Position numbers and translations under genes: made by a program. The notes under the pieces are model-generated. The model was not told where the DNA came from. It did not search any database and was given only the letters and a program-made list of their open reading frames with translations. Of a DNA stretch of 64,000 nt, positions 1 through 8,028 are shown in pieces. How positions within the stretch are numbered: position 1 is the first letter of the stretch; every line of letters starts with the position of its first letter. This stretch comes from Denitrificimonas caeni (lineage in GTDB: Bacteria > Pseudomonadota > Gammaproteobacteria > Pseudomonadales > Pseudomonadaceae), in the NCBI RefSeq assembly GCF_905120345.1, contig NZ_CAJHOA010000007.1:124001-188000 (forward strand), written 5' to 3'.

Positions 1-733
1 AGTTCTCGGCACTGCCATTGGTAATCATCACTGCCAAACTACTATCACCAACAGTGACGACCACTTCAGTATTCACGGCGCCTGTTTGCACTCGTGCAAC
101 GCTGCCGGTGAATTGGTTACGCGCAGAAAAGCGCACGTCTGCAGCATCGCTGACCAAAATAATAGATGAAGCCTTGATCAATGCAAAGACTTCGCTGCCA
201 ACTTTTAGACCCAACTCTTGGGTACTTTCACAGGTGACGGTAGCAACAATTGTGTGTCCGCCGCTGATGGCAATTTCCACGGCATCATTGGTTGCGCCAA
301 CTTGGATGGATTTTACGGTGCCAAAGAACTGGTTACGCGCGCTCGTTTTCATCGATAGCCTCTTCAAAATAAATAAATCATCAATAATGTTACCGGTATC
401 TTGGCTCAGTTCTGCAAGAAAACGTTGATGCACCTGCTCAATACGCTGAAAGTTGCTAATTAATTGCTGACCGCGCTCAGTGAGGGTGGTCGAGCCACCG
501 CCTTTGCCGCCAGTGGTGCGATGCAATAAAGGTTCGCCGGCGAGATTATTCATATGATTCACAGCATCCCACGCCGCTTTATAGCTCATTTTCATCGACT
601 TAGCGGCTTGCGAAATCGAGCCCAGTTCAGCAATTTTCGACAGTAAATGGATACGCCCGTGACCGCCCATGCTCTCATCGCCTGCGGTAATCCAGATTTG
701 TCCCTGCAGTCCAAACTCTGTGCTATCAACCAT
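1..733 (-). CDS. modE: ModE molybdate-responsive transcriptional regulator (3' end cut by window edge)
   Basis: The protein senses molybdate and binds DNA to repress molybdenum uptake genes. The visible 244 codons show an N-terminal LysR-like winged helix with the ModE signature (SISQAAKSMKMSYKAAWDAV, then TTGGKGGGSTTL) and two Mop/TOBE repeats, each opening with SARNQF (SARNQFFGTV and SARNQFTGSV), which form the oxyanion-binding part. E. coli ModE is 262 aa, so only a short C-terminal piece is missing. The ATG at 733 follows a good ribosome site (AAAGGGGCGAGAG). It is the last visible gene of the metal-uptake operon running from 7.1 kb, and its predicted operators lie at 7114-7141 and 23677-23704. 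Identification is from motifs and is firm. Confidence 0.95.
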   Translation of the reverse strand, partial: MVDSTEFGLQGQIWITAGDESMGGHGRIHLLSKIAELGSISQAAKSMKMSYKAAWDAVNHMNNLAGEPLLHRTTGGKGGGSTTLTERGQQLISNFQRIEQVHQRFLAELSQDTGNIIDDLFILKRLSMKTSARNQFFGTVKSIQVGATNDAVEIAISGGHTIVATVTCESTQELGLKVGSEVFALIKASSIILVSDAADVRFSARNQFTGSVARVQTGAVNTEVVVTVGDSSLAVMITNGSAEN

Positions 734-748
734 AATCTCTCGCCCCTT

Positions 749-856
749 TTAAACAATCTTCGACTGCTTGCATAGATCAACCGTTGCATCAATCAGCTCA
801 GCAAGAGCACAGCATAGCGATGTTTCCTCAATAGCTAAATCTTTAGCACGCTCCAT
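749..856 (-). CDS. Possible small ORF between the methyltransferase and modE (35 aa)
   Basis: This ATG ORF encodes about 35 residues (begins MERAKDLAIEETSLCC, ends CKQSKIV). I do not recognise a family. It fills the gap between the methyltransferase stop (873) and the modE start (733) almost exactly, with about 16 bases on each side, as expected for a real gene in a tightly packed operon. A GGAAAG lies 3 bases before the ATG, which is close for a ribosome site. The peptide has two adjacent cysteines near the middle and a third near the end. It could also be a non-coding spacer or the tail of a decayed gene. Confidence 0.3.
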   Translation of the reverse strand: MERAKDLAIEETSLCCALAELIDATVDLCKQSKIV

Positions 857-872
857 TTGCTTTCCATTTAAA

Positions 873-1667
873 TTATTGTGCAGGCGGTGTCCAGCTGATA
901 AAGGCCCAACGCATCGGCTCGCCGCCCTGTTGGGCATACTCAGGATCACGCTGATACCAAGCACTAATTTTTTCTTCGTCGTCGTGGCTCAGTTCGCCAA
1001 AACTCCAACGCACCTTATCAATCAACTCCTCTAAACTGCTACCTCCAGCTAAGCGGCTGGCTGACTCAATATAATCCAGGTTTGGATAAATATTACGCTG
1101 ATAGAGCATGTTGATAATATAGATGTGGTCGGGGAAACTGCGGTCTTCACGGCCGAGTAGCTCAGCAATTTCTCGACTGACAAAGCGTCCGCCAACCAAC
1201 TGCGTCATATAAACTTTTTTACGCGCGTGTTGGTTGAGCTTATCCAGAGCAGCATCCATATCAGCGACGATACTGGCGCGCGAGACCACGGCAATATCAC
1301 ATACGGGCACTTCACTCCAGTCATCCTCCCATGAGGCTAAAATCGGCTGAACATTATTAACCTGTAGCTGCGCGGCATTTTCCAGCATGGCATCGAGCAT
1401 GCCCTGACTGTAATCCAAACCGTAAACCTGTTTAACCTTCTCTGCTAAGGCCAAACCAATGGTGCCAGGACCGCAACCAATATCCAGCACAGTATCCTCG
1501 CCAGAGAACTGCATACGACTGACAAACTCTGTGCGGTAGCTGCTATCGAGCACTTTAGTGCGCATTTCGGCCGCTTTCGCATCCCACTCACTGGCCGGTT
1601 TAAATACGCGACCGCTGCGGGCTAAATGCTCACGGTACAGCTGGCCAAAATCAATCGCTTTAATCAT
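873..1667 (-). CDS. Class I SAM-dependent methyltransferase in the molybdenum/metal uptake operon
   Basis: A 264-aa class I (Rossmann-fold) methyltransferase. Motif I is VLDIGCGPGTIGLAL near residues 60-75 and the acidic end of strand 2 is YGLDYS just after it; no signal peptide or membrane segment is visible, so it should be cytoplasmic. Its ATG overlaps the stop of the ABC ATPase by 4 bases (1664-1667), so the two are translationally coupled. The substrate is unknown. Related methyltransferases are found beside FecCD-type metal transporters, where one could modify an imported chelate or make a metallophore, but that is inference. The fold is certain, the role is not. Confidence 0.8.
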   Translation of the reverse strand: MIKAIDFGQLYREHLARSGRVFKPASEWDAKAAEMRTKVLDSSYRTEFVSRMQFSGEDTVLDIGCGPGTIGLALAEKVKQVYGLDYSQGMLDAMLENAAQLQVNNVQPILASWEDDWSEVPVCDIAVVSRASIVADMDAALDKLNQHARKKVYMTQLVGGRFVSREIAELLGREDRSFPDHIYIINMLYQRNIYPNLDYIESASRLAGGSSLEELIDKVRWSFGELSHDDEEKISAWYQRDPEYAQQGGEPMRWAFISWTPPAQ

Positions 1668-2428
1668 TTCACTAAATCTCTTTTTAATTGCGCATAGACA
1701 TGTTCAATGCTGACGTTATACAACCAAGCTAAATTCTCGGCGTGCCCCACCTGCGCCACTGTGCCAATTTTTTCAATGCGGCCGTGTTTAAAGAGCGCTA
1801 AACGATCCGCGACTTGCAAAGCATGCTCGGGCTGATGAGTGCACAGCAATACGCTCAAACCTTGTGCACGTAAACGTTGGATTTGCTCAAGCACTAAAAT
1901 CTGGTTAGCAAAGTCGAGACTGGCGGTTGGCTCATCTAGCACCAACACTTTGGGTTGCTGTAATAGCGCACGAGCAATCAAGGTGAGTTGCCGCTCGCCG
2001 CCACTGATATGCGGATAAGTACAGGCCGCCAAGTGCGCAATGCCAAGCTCGGTTAAAATGTGCAGCGCCAACTGCTGATCACTTTGACTGGGTTGCGCAA
2101 ATAAACTCAAATGTGCGGCGCGCCCCATCAGCACCATCTCTAGCACAGTAAAGGCGAACTGACCCTCTTGTGCTTGCGGCACATACCCTACCTGCTGAGC
2201 GATCGTACGACGACAGTGTTGCTTTAAAGGTTGCCCATGTAAAAAAACCTGCCCCGCTAATGGCGCTAATAAGCCCAGCAAGGTTTTGAACAAGGTTGAT
2301 TTACCACTGCCATTGGGGCCCAGTAAAGCCAAAATCTCATTGCCATAGAGACTGACATCAATCCGCTCGCCGACAACTTTTTTGCCGTAGCCAATACTCA
2401 AATCCTGCGCACTTAATAAAGCCTTCAT
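1664..2428 (-). CDS. ABC transporter ATP-binding protein, FecE/MolC type (probable molybdate/metal chelate import)
   Basis: The 254-aa cytoplasmic ATPase powers the importer encoded upstream. Walker A is GPNGSGKST (residues 37-45), the Q-loop region is YVPQ, the signature is ISGGERQ (142-148) and Walker B is VLVLDEPT (162-169), followed by an H-loop CTHQPEH. All catalytic motifs are intact. It overlaps the permease stop by 4 bases and the methyltransferase start by 4 bases. Sequence alone fits any FecE/BtuD/MolC-type importer. Molybdate or tungstate is inferred from modE in the same operon and from the ModE box at 7114-7141. Haemophilus MolC, the ATPase of the MolABC molybdate importer, belongs to the same class. 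Confidence 0.88.
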   Translation of the reverse strand: MKALLSAQDLSIGYGKKVVGERIDVSLYGNEILALLGPNGSGKSTLFKTLLGLLAPLAGQVFLHGQPLKQHCRRTIAQQVGYVPQAQEGQFAFTVLEMVLMGRAAHLSLFAQPSQSDQQLALHILTELGIAHLAACTYPHISGGERQLTLIARALLQQPKVLVLDEPTASLDFANQILVLEQIQRLRAQGLSVLLCTHQPEHALQVADRLALFKHGRIEKIGTVAQVGHAENLAWLYNVSIEHVYAQLKRDLVK

Positions 2429-3459
2429 GTGCGACCACCACGCGCTAATAAGTAGATAAAAAACGGCGCACCGACTAAGGCGGTTAAAATACCCAGCGGC
2501 AATTCAATACTTGCGATGTTGCGCGCCAGCGTATCAGTCAATAACAAAAAAGTGGCGCCCAACAGCAGCGCCACCGGCAATAAGCGTGAAAAATGCGGGC
2601 CGACTAATAAGCGTGCAACATGCGGAATTACTAAGCCGACCCAGCCAATAATGCCGGTAAACGAGACTGCACTGGCAGTCATCAAGGTCGCAGCAATAAT
2701 TAATAATAGGCGTGTACGCGTTAGATTAACCCCCAGTGCGGCTGCTTCATCATCACTTAAACTGAGCAAATTGATGCGCCAACGCAACAACACTAACGGC
2801 GTTAAACCAAGCAGCATCAAGGGGGCGCTGTAGGCTAAATCTGCTAGGCTAACGCTGTGCAAACCACCGAGCAGCCAAAAGGTGATGGTGGGTAATTGTG
2901 TATAAGGATCAGCTAGAATTTTTAATAAAGAAATCCCTGCACCCAGTAACGCACCTAAAGCAATCCCCGCCAGCACCAACACTAAGACTGGATCATGCCG
3001 ACGCACCAACGAGGCCAAGGCATAGACGGCCGCTACAGCAAACAAGCCGCCGACAAAAGCAAACAGCTGCACCAGCAGCATCGGTAAATTGAAGAAAATG
3101 GCGCAAATCGCGCCCAAGCCTGCACCGGCTGAAACACCGAGAATATCCGGCGATACCAAAGGATTACGAAACATACCTTGGTAGGCTGCACCAGCCACCG
3201 CCAAGCTCGCGCCCACTAAAATAGCGGCCAGTATTCTAGGTAAACGTAACTGCCAAATCACCGTATCAGCGCTACCTTGCAATGGCTCACCACTGATACG
3301 TGCGACGAGCACCTGCCATAATTCAGCAAGACTTAACGGAAACTTACCGATTAACAAGCTCAAAACAATTGCCGCCAGCAACGCCGCCACCAACATCAGC
3401 ATAACTTTCACATAGGCAGGTAACGAGCGATTAACATCGATGCTAGCAGGTTGAGGCAT
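2425..3459 (-). CDS. FecCD/BtuC-family ABC transporter permease
   Basis: A 344-aa inner-membrane permease of the FecCD family, close to the usual 330-350 aa. It begins with a short cytoplasmic tail and a hydrophobic helix (VMLMLVAALLAAIVLSLLIG) and has about ten transmembrane segments in all. Family hallmarks are WQLRLPRILAAILVGASLAVAGAAYQG near residues 68-95 and FTGIIGWVGLVIPH near 265-280. It is the only permease gene in the operon, so the channel should be a homodimer as in BtuC and MolB. The binding-protein gene ends 64 bases upstream, and the ATPase gene overlaps the 3' end by 4 bases. Confidence 0.9.
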   Translation of the reverse strand: MPQPASIDVNRSLPAYVKVMLMLVAALLAAIVLSLLIGKFPLSLAELWQVLVARISGEPLQGSADTVIWQLRLPRILAAILVGASLAVAGAAYQGMFRNPLVSPDILGVSAGAGLGAICAIFFNLPMLLVQLFAFVGGLFAVAAVYALASLVRRHDPVLVLVLAGIALGALLGAGISLLKILADPYTQLPTITFWLLGGLHSVSLADLAYSAPLMLLGLTPLVLLRWRINLLSLSDDEAAALGVNLTRTRLLLIIAATLMTASAVSFTGIIGWVGLVIPHVARLLVGPHFSRLLPVALLLGATFLLLTDTLARNIASIELPLGILTALVGAPFFIYLLARGGRT

Positions 3460-3523
3460 GATTAAACCTTACAGAGAAAGGGCTGTGCTGACGCTTGATA
3501 CAGCACGATTATACAGCGCGAGG

Positions 3524-4561
3524 CTAATCTAATACCTGAGTTGGCTCAAGCGCTGACAAAAGACGCGCCGAGCTATTTGGACTGCGATAAAACAGACTGA
3601 AAAACTCAGCAACTTCTTGTTTTAATTGTGGCCCGTCTAAGCGCCCTTCTAATAAGGCCATCAGCCATAACACGCCCAACAGACGATTCACTCCAGGAGG
3701 GCCATCAAGCCAACCAAAGGGTAGTTTCGGTGCACAGTACACACGTCCTGTTTGCACTGCACTCAAGCTTTGCCATGCTGATGCAGTCGTTGCCAATTCG
3801 ACGAACTCTGGGTCTTGAGTCAGTAGATAATCGGGTTGCCAGTTCAACAACTGTTCAAGAGAAACTTGACCAATACCCGTATGACCGCTTTGTTTCGCCA
3901 CATTTTCACAGCCCAGCAGCTCCAGCACTTCACTATGAATGGAGCCAGCTAAACCCGTTTCTAAGCCGTCATAACTGCGCGCAAAATACAGCTTAGGTGG
4001 CTTTTGCGCGTGTTTATCAGCAAAGCGTAGCGCCCGCGCCAGCAGCTGTTCGCTATACAGTGCCAGCTCTTCGGCACGCTGACGGGCACCCAATAGAGCA
4101 CCTGCTTGGCGTAACTGTTGCGGAGTATGGGCGAGCAACCCTTCGATTTGCACAGTAGCGATGCCGGTTTGTTGCGTCAGCCGTTGTGCCGCGGAACGCT
4201 GGGTGGCACCGGCATTGCCCAGATCAACAATCACATCCGGTGCCAGCAGCAATAAGCTTTCTAAGGAGACCGTGCTACCACGCCCCGCTAGACGGCCGAC
4301 AAAAGGTAAATGTTGTTGCTCTGGATGGATAAACGCTAAGTTAGCTGGCGCTAAATGCATTGGCCAGCCCAGCAGTTTTTCCGGCACCAACACATATAAA
4401 AATACTGCGGCAGGAGGGCCAGCGGCAAACACACGCTCAATAGCGGCAGGCGCAGGTAACGTACCGTTATGTTCCAGCAGGGTTTTAGCGACAACGCGCG
4501 CCAGCGGCGTCAGTAAAAAAGCGCCAGCCACCAGACCTTGTAGTAGCTCACGACGTTTCAT
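3524..4561 (-). CDS. Periplasmic substrate-binding protein (FepB/BtuF/MolA class) with Tat-like signal
   Basis: The 345-aa protein starts MKRRELLQGLVAGAFLLTPLA, a twin-arginine motif followed by a hydrophobic stretch, so export by Tat is likely. The mature part is a class III (helical backbone) binding protein of the type that serves FecCD importers: PDVIVDLG and PDYLLTQD sit at strand ends, and a glycine/proline-rich LPFGWLDGPPGVNRLLG lies near the C terminus. It should deliver the ligand taken up by the TonB-dependent receptor to the permease. The start overlaps the stop of the DUF2478 gene by 4 bases. The ligand is not readable from sequence; molybdate or tungstate, free or chelated, is inferred from ModE control. 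Confidence 0.85.
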   Translation of the reverse strand: MKRRELLQGLVAGAFLLTPLARVVAKTLLEHNGTLPAPAAIERVFAAGPPAAVFLYVLVPEKLLGWPMHLAPANLAFIHPEQQHLPFVGRLAGRGSTVSLESLLLLAPDVIVDLGNAGATQRSAAQRLTQQTGIATVQIEGLLAHTPQQLRQAGALLGARQRAEELALYSEQLLARALRFADKHAQKPPKLYFARSYDGLETGLAGSIHSEVLELLGCENVAKQSGHTGIGQVSLEQLLNWQPDYLLTQDPEFVELATTASAWQSLSAVQTGRVYCAPKLPFGWLDGPPGVNRLLGVLWLMALLEGRLDGPQLKQEVAEFFSLFYRSPNSSARLLSALEPTQVLD

Positions 4562-5073
4562 AAGCGCTCCGGCTTAATGCTAGCCAGCCACTGTTCAATC
4601 GCACTGCTCTGTAACGGCAAGGTTTGAGCCAGTCCCGCCGAAAACGCATGCCATCCTTCGAGGTATTTCTCACTGACTAGGGTTAACACCGGAATGCCCG
4701 CACTGATCAATTGTGAAAACTCTTGGCTTAAGCCACGGCCTTGGGTTTCACCGTAACCAAAGCGATTAATAAAAACCAAATCAGGTTGCTCATGCAACGC
4801 TTGGCGCAACACTTTACCGGCTTCAGCTAAACCGCCCATATCTAAATTACAGCCTCGTGAATCGCGACCTAAATTCTGGGAAATCACAAAAGTTTCGCCT
4901 GAATTTAGGTCGCGCAACTCCATCGGCAACAACCCATTAGGGTCTTTACCCTGCTGCGTCACTAACCCGCGTACACGCCAGCCTTGTTGCTGACACTCAG
5001 CCAAGACAGTAGCGAGTAAAGCATCACCATCGCCATCGCCGGAGTGGACTATTGCTGCTACGGGTAACTGCAT
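4558..5073 (-). CDS. DUF2478 family protein, molybdenum-transport associated
   Basis: A 171-aa soluble protein recognisable as DUF2478. It opens with a short strand and glycine-rich turn (VAAIVHSGDGDGDALLATVL) in the place of a P-loop but without a canonical GxxxxGKS, so nucleotide binding is uncertain. Other conserved-looking segments are LRDLNSGE, SRGCNLDMGGLAEAG, PDLVFINRFGYGETQGRGL and IPVLTLV. As I recall the family, its members often sit next to molybdate transport genes, which agrees with the neighbours here. It lies 25 bases after the receptor gene and overlaps the binding-protein gene by 4 bases. The biochemical role is unknown. Confidence 0.75.
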   Translation of the reverse strand: MQLPVAAIVHSGDGDGDALLATVLAECQQQGWRVRGLVTQQGKDPNGLLPMELRDLNSGETFVISQNLGRDSRGCNLDMGGLAEAGKVLRQALHEQPDLVFINRFGYGETQGRGLSQEFSQLISAGIPVLTLVSEKYLEGWHAFSAGLAQTLPLQSSAIEQWLASIKPERL

Positions 5074-5098
5074 AGGACTGCCTCTTGGTTAACTCAGA

Positions 5099-7099
5099 TT
5101 AAAAACTATAGTTCGCGCCAGCAAACCACGTACGGCCCGGCATTGGATAGCCATCAGAGTACTCATAGTTTTTATTATTGATGTTGCGTATGCCTGCCTC
5201 AACGCTTAAGCCGTCTTGGATCGTATAGGTCGACTTAAAGCCGGCCACAGCGAAACCAGATAAGGTTGGATAGCTGTCAGGGGTGCCTTTAGCTTCACGG
5301 TAGCCAATGGTACGACCTTTTTCAGCATCCAGATTAACCTGTAATTCCAGACGCTCGATCGGCAACCAACTGGCATGCGCAAACAGCTTATGAGTGGGCG
5401 TATCGGTCAATTTAACCGAACTGTCACTTAAATTATCACGCTTCAGATAAGTGTATGCCCCACCTAAACGCCATTGTTCGCCAAAGCTTTGCTCAAGTGA
5501 CAACTCAATTCCGCGATGCCGAGTTTTGCCAATATTTTGTGCTTGCTCGCAGGCATCTTTGCCTTTTTTACCGCAGGTCAACACATGAGTGGTCGCTGTT
5601 TGTATCTCATCGCGAATGCCACTGTAAAACACAGTTGCTTCACCGTATGCATCTTGCCAAGGCGTACCACGCAATCCAAGCTCAGCATGGCGTGCTACTT
5701 CTGGTTTTAAATCAGGATTGGGCAAAGCACGACCCAAACGCGCTGAATAGCGATCTTTTAAAGTTGGCAGACGGGTTTTCTTGGCGATGCTCGCGAACAC
5801 TTCCACCTTATCATTCAGATCATGAATGATTTCTAGCAAGCCATTGGTGGCGCGTGTTGTACCTTTATCGTACAAATAAACTTTACGTGCTTCCCGCTCT
5901 TCATGACTCGCACCAATACGCACACGCCAAGTGTCAGCCACAGTAATCATGTCTTCCAAAGCAATCGACTGAGTGACATCACGGTACTTTTTCAGTCCAT
6001 CATTATGACGATCATCTTTGTGATGTATGGCTAAATGCAGTTCATGTTGATCAATTGCGGTATTGACCCACTCTATCGCAGCACCATAGGTTTTATCGTC
6101 GTAAGGACTGTGTTCATCGCGGATTTTATAGTGACTGTCACTGTACATATCCAGCGCATTTTCATACTTATCTTGATAAGCACGCAACTTAATGGTGTTG
6201 TTGTCATCCAGAGCCGTGCTGCTTAAGAAGTAAATACTCTCTTTATCCCAGGTCGGCCATTGCCAGTAGCGTAAACTCTCATTGGTGTTTTTGCCGACAT
6301 AGACAGGATTACCCTTCTCGCCTTCTTGCTTGGTATAACCCAAAGCATATTCATCGCTATCATTGGGCGTGAAACCCAGCTTGAACGAGCCTTTCTGATC
6401 AGTGCGGTAAGCGTTATCACGGCGCTGACGGGTATCGGTCGGTGTTGCTTTACCATCATCAAAACCTCGACCTAATTTAAAACTATCCGCTTCAAGATAT
6501 GACAAACCGGCTTGTAAATACCACAAGCCTTGGTTAGTGCCAACGTTGGCAGCAACCAAACGCTCGCTACCAGTGGCAATGCCAACGCGCACGTTACCTT
6601 CCAGCTCTTTACTCGGTTTACGTGTGACTAAGTTAATCGCACCACCCATAATATTAGGGCCATACAATAATGAGGCAGCACCTTTCGCGACACGGATCTC
6701 AGACAGATCAAAGGTAGTGAAGCGTGCTAAGTCGACGTTACCATCGTAGGGCACATACTGCGGGATACCATCAATAAACACTGGCACTTGGCGCGAATCA
6801 AAACCACGCACGCTGACAGTTTGCTCATTACGCGGGCCACCTTCGCGCAAGCTAACGCCGGGCAGCATATTCACTGCTTGACCAACATTGTCGCGATTAA
6901 AACGTTGTAGAACCTCGCTACTGATCACTTTTTCAGTGGCGGTCTTTTGATCATAAGAGGCCCCAGTAACAATCACGTTGCCGAGATTAAAAACGTTATC
7001 AGCCGCTTGCGCCAACCCTATCCCACTGAGTAATGGCGCGCCGATCAGCGCACATTTGACTGCCAGCGCTAACGCGCTTTTAGTATTCCCTCGATGCAT
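5099..7099 (-). CDS. TonB-dependent outer-membrane receptor, ModE-controlled (probable molybdenum/tungsten compound uptake)
   Basis: A 666-aa outer-membrane gated channel. A signal peptide ends near LSGIGLAQA; the plug follows (NVIVTGASYDQKTATEKV, then VSVRGFDSRQVPVFIDGIPQ and AKGAASLLYGPNIMGGAINLVTRKP in shorter blocks), then a beta barrel ending in aromatic F (FAGANYSF). I place the start at the ATG at 7099, preceded by GGGGG six bases upstream, rather than at an in-frame TTG 12 bases earlier. It heads the operon with DUF2478, binding protein, permease, ATPase, methyltransferase and modE. A ModE operator lies 15 bases before the ATG. The receptor class is certain; the molybdenum/tungsten ligand is inferred. 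Confidence 0.9.
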   Translation of the reverse strand: MHRGNTKSALALAVKCALIGAPLLSGIGLAQAADNVFNLGNVIVTGASYDQKTATEKVISSEVLQRFNRDNVGQAVNMLPGVSLREGGPRNEQTVSVRGFDSRQVPVFIDGIPQYVPYDGNVDLARFTTFDLSEIRVAKGAASLLYGPNIMGGAINLVTRKPSKELEGNVRVGIATGSERLVAANVGTNQGLWYLQAGLSYLEADSFKLGRGFDDGKATPTDTRQRRDNAYRTDQKGSFKLGFTPNDSDEYALGYTKQEGEKGNPVYVGKNTNESLRYWQWPTWDKESIYFLSSTALDDNNTIKLRAYQDKYENALDMYSDSHYKIRDEHSPYDDKTYGAAIEWVNTAIDQHELHLAIHHKDDRHNDGLKKYRDVTQSIALEDMITVADTWRVRIGASHEEREARKVYLYDKGTTRATNGLLEIIHDLNDKVEVFASIAKKTRLPTLKDRYSARLGRALPNPDLKPEVARHAELGLRGTPWQDAYGEATVFYSGIRDEIQTATTHVLTCGKKGKDACEQAQNIGKTRHRGIELSLEQSFGEQWRLGGAYTYLKRDNLSDSSVKLTDTPTHKLFAHASWLPIERLELQVNLDAEKGRTIGYREAKGTPDSYPTLSGFAVAGFKSTYTIQDGLSVEAGIRNINNKNYEYSDGYPMPGRTWFAGANYSF

Positions 7100-7113
7100 A
7101 TAAGCCCCCAAAC

Positions 7114-7141
7114 AGCGTTATATAAATTAAGATACAACGAT
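7114..7141 (-). promoter_or_regulatory. Predicted ModE operator upstream of the TonB-dependent receptor
   Basis: On the minus strand the site reads ATCGTTGTATC, six spacer bases, TATATAACGCT. The E. coli ModE consensus as I recall it is ATCGNTATATA-N6-TATATAACGAT; the left half matches 9 of 11 and the right half 10 of 11, with exact spacing. It lies 15 bases before the receptor start, where bound ModE-molybdate would block transcription or initiation. This ties the whole uptake operon to molybdenum status. Confidence 0.8.
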
Positions 7142-7371
7142 ACTTGAAATCCTTATGTAAATGAATCAACTTTAACGAAGTACCTCTTTAGGGATAATTT
7201 CTACAATTTATCCACAGCATCGGGGAGATAGCGGAAAAAACAGTTTAAAGCCTATCAAAACACGCACAAAATCCTGCTCGGTTTACCAAGACATATGACA
7301 ATCGTGACTCAAGCAGCTACGCCAGATCCTGCGTACAGCATGACAGAGTCATTACGCTGCAAGCGTCATAC

Positions 7372-8028
7372 TTAATTCAGCTCGTTCTCCACCACCCAAA
7401 CGGCGGCCTCGGTGCGCGAGCGCATACCCAACTTATTCAATAGACGTTTAACATGCACTTTCACGGTGCCCTCGGCGATATCCAAATGACGCGCAATCAT
7501 CTTATTGCTATGTCCTTTAGCAATAAGCTTTAACACATCTTTCTCACGTTTGGTTAGCATTGATGGGTGTGCTTGAGTACTGCTTGAGCGACCGCGAATG
7601 GCTTGTGCAAGCACCTGAGTTAACTCAGAGCTTAAGGCCAGTTTGCCTTGCGCAGCCAAACGAATTTGCTCAATCAACTCTTCAGGTTCCATGTCTTTTA
7701 ATAGATAACCGTCGGCACCTTCGCGTAAAGCTTCTAATACATTTTCATGGTCATCAGAGACACTAAAAATCACAATCCGCGCGTCTACTCCAGCATTGCG
7801 TAACGCTCGAATCGTTTCAATGCCATCCATACCCGGCATATTCAGATCGAGTAAAATCAAATCCAGCTCATGCTTCAGCGCCAACTCTACTGCTTCTTGT
7901 CCTGAACCCGCTTGAGCAACCGGTAATAGGTCATCTTCCATGGAGAGCAAATCACTCAAGCCTCGGCGCAACATCGGGTGATCATCAACCAACATGATCC
8001 GTGTGCTATGACTGTGCAAATTATTCAA
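7372..8028 (-). CDS. narL: Nitrate/nitrite response regulator NarL
   Basis: A 218-aa two-component response regulator. The receiver domain (about 1-125) has the acidic pocket LVDDHP, the phospho-acceptor Asp61 in LLDLNMPGMDG and the conserved lysine in LLKDME. The C-terminal LuxR/NarL helix-turn-helix is LTKREKDVLKLIAKGHSNKMIARHL, followed by the recognition helix EGTVKVHVKRLLNKLG. No ATG precedes the receiver; TTG at 8028 has GGGAGA six bases upstream and fits the family's length. It overlaps the end of narX by 8 bases. Phosphorylated NarL should activate the divergent nar operon when nitrate is present. Confidence 0.92.
   Translation of the reverse strand: MNNLHSHSTRIMLVDDHPMLRRGLSDLLSMEDDLLPVAQAGSGQEAVELALKHELDLILLDLNMPGMDGIETIRALRNAGVDARIVIFSVSDDHENVLEALREGADGYLLKDMEPEELIEQIRLAAQGKLALSSELTQVLAQAIRGRSSSTQAHPSMLTKREKDVLKLIAKGHSNKMIARHLDIAEGTVKVHVKRLLNKLGMRSRTEAAVWVVENELN

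Noticed and set aside
4161-4577. 138-aa plus-strand reading frame opposite the binding protein
   Set aside because: Antisense frame, serine/arginine/alanine-rich, no ribosome site.
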